37,008 nucleotides of DNA from positions 445,724 to 482,731 of the forward strand of contig SWDH01000029.1 of NCBI GenBank assembly GCA_005116945.1, in the 5' to 3' direction. The notes beneath the pieces are model-generated. The model was not told the DNA's origin and did no database searches. It was given only the letters and a program-made list of their open reading frames with translations. Positions within the stretch are counted from its first letter, which is position 1. Every line of letters begins with the position of its first letter. This DNA comes from Nitrospira sp. (lineage in GTDB: Bacteria > Nitrospirota > Nitrospiria > Nitrospirales > Nitrospiraceae). The position numbers were made by a program, and so were the translations under genes. Positions 32,589 through 37,008 of the stretch are shown here, piece after piece.

Positions 32589-35500
32589 ATGAGATCTTTT
32601 CATACTCAACCGGGACGCAAGCTGAAGCGTTCCGGCGTTGTGCTGATATTGCAAAGTATCCCGCTGGCCGGCAGCCTGCTGATGGCCCCGATGGGGCTGG
32701 CCGCAGACCAGCACAGCCATCAAGGCGACGTAGGGGAAGCCTCGGCGGAGAAGGTGATTTATCGCGAAGGCGGAGCGATGCTTCACGACCGCATGATGGA
32801 GGAGGTCAAGCGCCAGCAGGAAGCCATGGGGCAGAAGGGCGGGTATAGCACTGGCGCGAACAGTCACATGTTACAGCAGGGCGTTCTGCTAGTCGCGGAG
32901 GATCCGGCAAAGATCGCCGTCACGGCCGGGCAGCGTTGCCCGGCGAATGCGCCGTTGAAGGAGTATCACGTCTCGGCGATCAACGTCGAGATCACACTGA
33001 GTCGGTTTCTCGACTATTTCCCCGGGTACATGTATGTGCTGAAAGAGAATGTTGAGAAGGTCCGCGGGGAAGAAGCCGCGAACAGGGAAGCGCGGGAGAA
33101 GGAGAACGATCCCGGCGCCGTGTCAAACGGGTTGCAGGGCGATGCCATTCAGCCGCTCGTCATCCGAGCCAACCAGGGCGATTGTCTCAAGCTTACACTC
33201 CACAACGAAATCACAGATGAACCGACCAACTTGATTGTCAACGGTTCCTCCATGGTGGTCGCGTCTAACGGCAAGCCCGCAACCCCCTCAAATCCAGAAG
33301 GTACGATTGCACCAGGCGGGCAGCAGGCGTTCGAGTGGTATATCAATCCGGATACGCAGGAGGGTGCGCGATTTTTCCGGTCGCATGCATCGCGTGAACA
33401 GTTCAACCAGGGGTTGATCGGCATGCTCGTCGTGGAACCGCGTGGCTCACGCTATCTCAGCCCCTTCGACGGCAAGCCGATGGCGAGTGGTTGGGAGGCG
33501 ATGATCGAAGATCCAAAGGGAGCGGACTTCCGGGAATTCGCGATTTTCTATCATGAGGCCGGTGATGAAGCGTTCCGCCTCTTGAATAAGAAGGGCGAAA
33601 TGTTGCCCCAACGCGATCCACATACCGATTCCTATCGGCCTGGCGCGCGGTTGCTAAATTACCGCAGTGAACCGCATGGCACACGCATCGAGCTTCAGGC
33701 CCATATGGGTTTTTACGGCGACGAGTCCATGGCCTATGGGTCTTATACGTTCGGCGATCCGGCCACGACCATTCCTCGATCCTATCTTGGCGATCCAGCC
33801 AAGTTCCGGATGGCAGGCGGGTCGGAAATCGTGCACTCGCATCACCTCCATGGTGGCTCAATTCGCTGGGCACGCCAGCCGGGGAACAGCAATCTGGACT
33901 TTGCAGTATCGAAGAATGGCCCGGTGAAGTTCCCTCCGATCAGCGACCCCTCCGACCGTTTGGATGTGCAGTCCATCGGGCCGACAGAGGTCTACGATCA
34001 GGTGATCGAGGGTGGGTCAGGGGGCTTGCAAGCTCTGGCCGGTGAGTTCGTGTTCCATTGCCACATCCCGCAGCATTATGTGACGGGCATGTGGGGGTTC
34101 TGGCGTGTGTATAACACATTGCAAGCAGCTGGTTCCCAGACCGATGTCATGAAGCCGCTGGTCGAGCTGCCGGATCGTGTCGGCAAGATCAAGCCAGGCA
34201 CTCCGTCGGACAAGCTTGTCGGCACCACGGTGGACTGGTATGGCGGCAAGAAGTACGAGATCACCCAGGACAAGACCGATTGGAAATCCGATCCGGTGAA
34301 GGTCTCCATCAAAGATTGGGTGGAGATGATGCTCACGCCGCAAGGCAAGCCTGGCAAGAAGAACAGCGAGAAAGAGCAGACCTTGGCCTACGACTCGACC
34401 GTCAACGACTGGGCGTGGGATGGTCGCAAGGCGCTCAGCGAACCCGAGACGACGTATGAATGGGTCAACTACAAGTCGGCGACACCCGGTAAGCGGCAGG
34501 AGATTCTCTTCGATCCGCAATCCGGCAAGATCGCCTGGCCGTGGTTACGACCGCACCTGGGTCGGCGCGTGCCGTTCTCTCCGAGCCACAGCGGCGCACC
34601 GTGGCTGGAGCCGATCCATCGCCGCGACGACGGCAGCAACTCGACTGAACCACCGAAACCGGGCGAGCAGGGGCCATGGAGCCTGTGCCCAGAAGGGGCG
34701 CCGCAGAAGTACTTCAATATTCACGCAATCGCGCTGCCGATCACATTGAAGAAAGCGACGGCCAAGACGCCGGCGATTGTGGATCCGGGTGGATTGCTCT
34801 ACGTGCTGCATGAAGAGGAGCAGGAAGTTCGGAAGAATCCCGCCAAACAGATGCCGCTGGTGATCCGCGGCAACGTGCAGGATTGCATCGACGTCGTGTA
34901 CAAGAGCGAGTTGAAAGACGATGTGCGGCAAGGGTTCTCCAGCAAGACGAACCTGCATCCGCACATGTTCCAGTTCGACACGCAGGCGTCTGACGGACCA
35001 ATCATCGGCTTCTCCTACGAGATGTCGTTGCGGCCGTTCACCATTCTGAAGGACGAGCATCCCGGCAAGGGCATGCCTGTGCCGATGAATACGACGATGG
35101 AGGCCGATGTGGCCAAGGGGGCGACCAGTATCAAGGTGAAGGACGCCTCACGTTACCACGTCAAGACTGAGTTGGGCGTGGGCATGGACGAAGTGGGCGG
35201 ATTCGAGTCCGCACGGATCAGCAAGATCGAAGGCAATACGATCACGTTCGAGCGCCCGCTGAAGTATAGCCATAAGAAGGGCGAGATCGTGTCGGTAGAA
35301 TGGATCCGCGAGCGATGGTATGTGGACGCCGATTTCGGTACCACCTTCTGGCACGACCATGTGTTCGGATTGGACGGGTGGGGCCACGGTTTCTATTCCA
35401 CGTTCATTGCCGAACCGCCTCGTTCCACCTATCATGACCCGGTGACCGGCAAAGAAGTGCGCAGCGGGCCGGTGGCCGACATTCACACCCTTGAACCGGT

Positions 35501-37008
35501 ATCCGCGCATATCAAAGGATCGTTCCGTGAAATTGTGACCCAGGTTATGGATTCCAATCCCCGCACCTCGGAACTCATCACGGCCGATAATCCCCAGGCG
35601 AGGGTTGGGGCCGTTTCGGTGGACGGCACTCCGTCTGCGGTCTATCCAGCCAAACTCAACATGTCGCCGTTGAGGTTTTTGAACGGTGGTGAAGCGACAA
35701 CGGGCGGCGGCTACAACATGCGTGTGGAGCCCTTGTCTGTGCGGCTGGCGAACAATCCAGATCCGTCGCAGCTGTTCAGCAGCCTGATCCACGGCGATCC
35801 CGAGACTCCGATGTTGCGGGCATATTTGGGTGATCCGATCGTGGTCCGGTTAATCGAGGGATCGGCCAACGAAGTGCATTCCTGGCACATCAGCGGCCAC
35901 TGGTTCCCGATGGAACGGTACAGCAAGAATTCGATTCCTCGGAGTTCGCTGCACGTCGTGATTGGAGAACGGTACGATGCGGCCATTCCGGCCGCAGGAG
36001 GACCGCAACAGATGGCGGGCGACTACCCGTACTACAGCGGTCGCGCGTCGCACTTTGCGGAAGGCAGCTGGGGGCTTTTCCGGGTGTTGGACAAAGCGGA
36101 TGCGACACTGAAGCCACTGCCGGGCCGGGGAGAGATTCCGCAGTCGGCCAAGTCTGTCTGTCCAGCCGAGGCGCCGGTGAAAACGTTCAACGTGGCAGCC
36201 ATCGACAAGGCGATTCGCTATAACAAGGGAACGCCCGGTGTGATGGAAGTGGACATGGAGCGGAAGATGGTGTTGGGCAACGAGACCGGCAAAATGTACG
36301 TGCTCGAAGGCGAGAAGACTAAGGTTGCCGCGGGCGGTATTGAACCGAGCCCGTTGACCCTGCACGTGAACGTGGGCGATTGCATCAAGGTGAATCTCAG
36401 GAACGAGATGGCCAAGGACCGGGCCGGGTTCCACGTGGACCATGTGGCGTTCGATCCCAAGGAGTCGATGGGGATCAACGCAGGGAATAATCCAGGCGAT
36501 CAGACAGTGGCGCCGGGGCAGAGCCGGACTTACACGTTCTTCGCCCATCCGGAGTTCGGGGAGAACGCTGCCCTGATTCAGGATTGGGGGAATGTGATCG
36601 AGAATCCGCGGAACGGACTCTTCGGAGCGATCATCATCGGCCCGAGAGGATCTCAGTATCGCGATCCGGTGACTGGTGAAGATCTGGCTCAGAAGAACTC
36701 TTGGCGCGCGGATGTGATCGTGAATCGGAACCTGCCGGGTAATGAGACTCGACAGAACTATCGGTCTTTCGCTCTTCTATTCCAAGACGAAGACAACATC
36801 ATCGGTACCAGCTTCATGCCCTACATCCAAAAGGTAGCTGGTGTCACGGCGGTGAATTACCGGTCAGAGCCGACCGATTACCGGATTGAGAAGGGCTGTG
36901 CGTACAGTGAGGTCCTCGTCTGCGTCAAGGCGGGCGATCAGCCGGTGACTCCGAGCATTGCGGCGCATGTGGGCGACCCGGTCGTGATTCATGTGCTGGG
37001 CGCCTTTA
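32589..37008 (+). CDS. Giant multi-cupredoxin multicopper oxidase, paralogue 2 (3' end outside window)
   Basis: About 1,473 codons are present, and the frame is open to the window edge. A strong AGGAGG site lies 7 nt before the ATG. A signal peptide (hydrophobic VVLILQSIPLAGSLLMAP, cleaved near GLA-AD) shows export. From the first copper motif on, it aligns with paralogue 1 at a constant offset of 36 residues: HSHHLHG at 416-422, HCHIPQH at 490-496, HPH at 790-792, WHDH with His922 and His924, and HSWHISGH at 1097-1104. The lone HSH of paralogue 1 reads RSH here (Arg264). Conversely His1285 (in FHVDHVAFD) is Met in paralogue 1. As in paralogue 1, the copper motifs are in permuted order. It is probably a periplasmic or surface metal oxidase; the substrate is not shown by sequence. 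Confidence 0.88.
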   Translation, partial: MRSFHTQPGRKLKRSGVVLILQSIPLAGSLLMAPMGLAADQHSHQGDVGEASAEKVIYREGGAMLHDRMMEEVKRQQEAMGQKGGYSTGANSHMLQQGVLLVAEDPAKIAVTAGQRCPANAPLKEYHVSAINVEITLSRFLDYFPGYMYVLKENVEKVRGEEAANREAREKENDPGAVSNGLQGDAIQPLVIRANQGDCLKLTLHNEITDEPTNLIVNGSSMVVASNGKPATPSNPEGTIAPGGQQAFEWYINPDTQEGARFFRSHASREQFNQGLIGMLVVEPRGSRYLSPFDGKPMASGWEAMIEDPKGADFREFAIFYHEAGDEAFRLLNKKGEMLPQRDPHTDSYRPGARLLNYRSEPHGTRIELQAHMGFYGDESMAYGSYTFGDPATTIPRSYLGDPAKFRMAGGSEIVHSHHLHGGSIRWARQPGNSNLDFAVSKNGPVKFPPISDPSDRLDVQSIGPTEVYDQVIEGGSGGLQALAGEFVFHCHIPQHYVTGMWGFWRVYNTLQAAGSQTDVMKPLVELPDRVGKIKPGTPSDKLVGTTVDWYGGKKYEITQDKTDWKSDPVKVSIKDWVEMMLTPQGKPGKKNSEKEQTLAYDSTVNDWAWDGRKALSEPETTYEWVNYKSATPGKRQEILFDPQSGKIAWPWLRPHLGRRVPFSPSHSGAPWLEPIHRRDDGSNSTEPPKPGEQGPWSLCPEGAPQKYFNIHAIALPITLKKATAKTPAIVDPGGLLYVLHEEEQEVRKNPAKQMPLVIRGNVQDCIDVVYKSELKDDVRQGFSSKTNLHPHMFQFDTQASDGPIIGFSYEMSLRPFTILKDEHPGKGMPVPMNTTMEADVAKGATSIKVKDASRYHVKTELGVGMDEVGGFESARISKIEGNTITFERPLKYSHKKGEIVSVEWIRERWYVDADFGTTFWHDHVFGLDGWGHGFYSTFIAEPPRSTYHDPVTGKEVRSGPVADIHTLEPVSAHIKGSFREIVTQVMDSNPRTSELITADNPQARVGAVSVDGTPSAVYPAKLNMSPLRFLNGGEATTGGGYNMRVEPLSVRLANNPDPSQLFSSLIHGDPETPMLRAYLGDPIVVRLIEGSANEVHSWHISGHWFPMERYSKNSIPRSSLHVVIGERYDAAIPAAGGPQQMAGDYPYYSGRASHFAEGSWGLFRVLDKADATLKPLPGRGEIPQSAKSVCPAEAPVKTFNVAAIDKAIRYNKGTPGVMEVDMERKMVLGNETGKMYVLEGEKTKVAAGGIEPSPLTLHVNVGDCIKVNLRNEMAKDRAGFHVDHVAFDPKESMGINAGNNPGDQTVAPGQSRTYTFFAHPEFGENAALIQDWGNVIENPRNGLFGAIIIGPRGSQYRDPVTGEDLAQKNSWRADVIVNRNLPGNETRQNYRSFALLFQDEDNIIGTSFMPYIQKVAGVTAVNYRSEPTDYRIEKGCAYSEVLVCVKAGDQPVTPSIAAHVGDPVVIHVLGAF

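Noticed and set aside
34017-36548. Several minus-strand frames opposite the second oxidase
   Set aside because: They mirror the oxidase codons and similar shadows appear opposite the first copy.
25682-37008. Oxidases as copper nitrite reductases (NirK)
   Set aside because: The proteins are about four times too long and carry HxH/HCH trinuclear-type motifs in a multi-domain layout unlike NirK.
1-37008. CRISPR array, tRNA or rRNA genes, prophage
   Set aside because: No regularly spaced repeats, cloverleaf-like sequences, rRNA segments or phage structural genes were seen on reading the window; a dedicated scan was not possible.

Overview
The window looks like chromosome from a Gram-negative bacterium of the Nitrospirota, most likely Nitrospira or a close relative. 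This is an inference from gene content, not from a marker gene: giant multicopper oxidases, a BBP2-type porin, a small RRM protein, an RqcH homologue, small zinc-ribbon proteins, an Mrp/Nbp35-type ATPase, and Tat export next to molybdenum-cofactor genes. I found no rRNA, tRNA or CRISPR array.

Region 1 (1-9213) is envelope and cofactor housekeeping. It holds the end of a periplasmic c-type cytochrome gene with a clear intrinsic terminator, a long palindromic repeat, a lipoprotein with a degenerate caspase-like domain (minus strand), a second lipoprotein, a Do/HtrA protease with a good sigma-70-like promoter, and a perfect hairpin. Then follow tatC, an Mrp/Nbp35-like Fe-S carrier ATPase, moeA and mobB. 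The last four fit together as supply genes for exported molybdoenzymes: cofactor insertion, Fe-S delivery and Tat translocation.

Region 2 (9214-19355) is mixed. It holds a second, partial copy of the repeat, an RRM protein lacking its last strand, a response regulator with an enlarged loop, RqcH/NFACT, a small zinc-ribbon protein, and a BBP2-like porin split by one in-frame TAA just after its signal peptide. After these come a small membrane protein, a methyltransferase, an RBBP9-like hydrolase, a nitrilase-family amidase, a C39-like cysteine peptidase and 3-methyladenine DNA glycosylase I.

Region 3 (19356-24742) is a tightly packed four-gene operon: TolC-like lipoprotein, periplasmic adaptor, GAF-like/HlyD membrane adaptor, and a PqqD-like/M50 protease/half-lipoyl membrane protein. 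It has the look of a tripartite export machine, but no ABC, RND or MFS energy module is encoded beside it. This is one of the two best candidates for an undescribed system.

Region 4 (24743-37008) appears rearranged, then copper-rich. It has a small basic ORF, an orphan RHH antitoxin and an antisense gene broken by an in-frame TAG. Two giant (about 1,500 residue) multicopper oxidase paralogues follow. In both, the copper-ligand motifs occur in permuted order, with the C-terminal-type motifs before the N-terminal-type ones. The first copy has lost its signal peptide; the second keeps one and runs off the window. Between them lie a cupredoxin-like protein, a small periplasmic protein, a frameshifted IS3-type transposase remnant, and a structured leader or small-RNA candidate. 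That candidate has two interleaved long helices and ends in an intrinsic terminator 106 nt upstream of the second oxidase.
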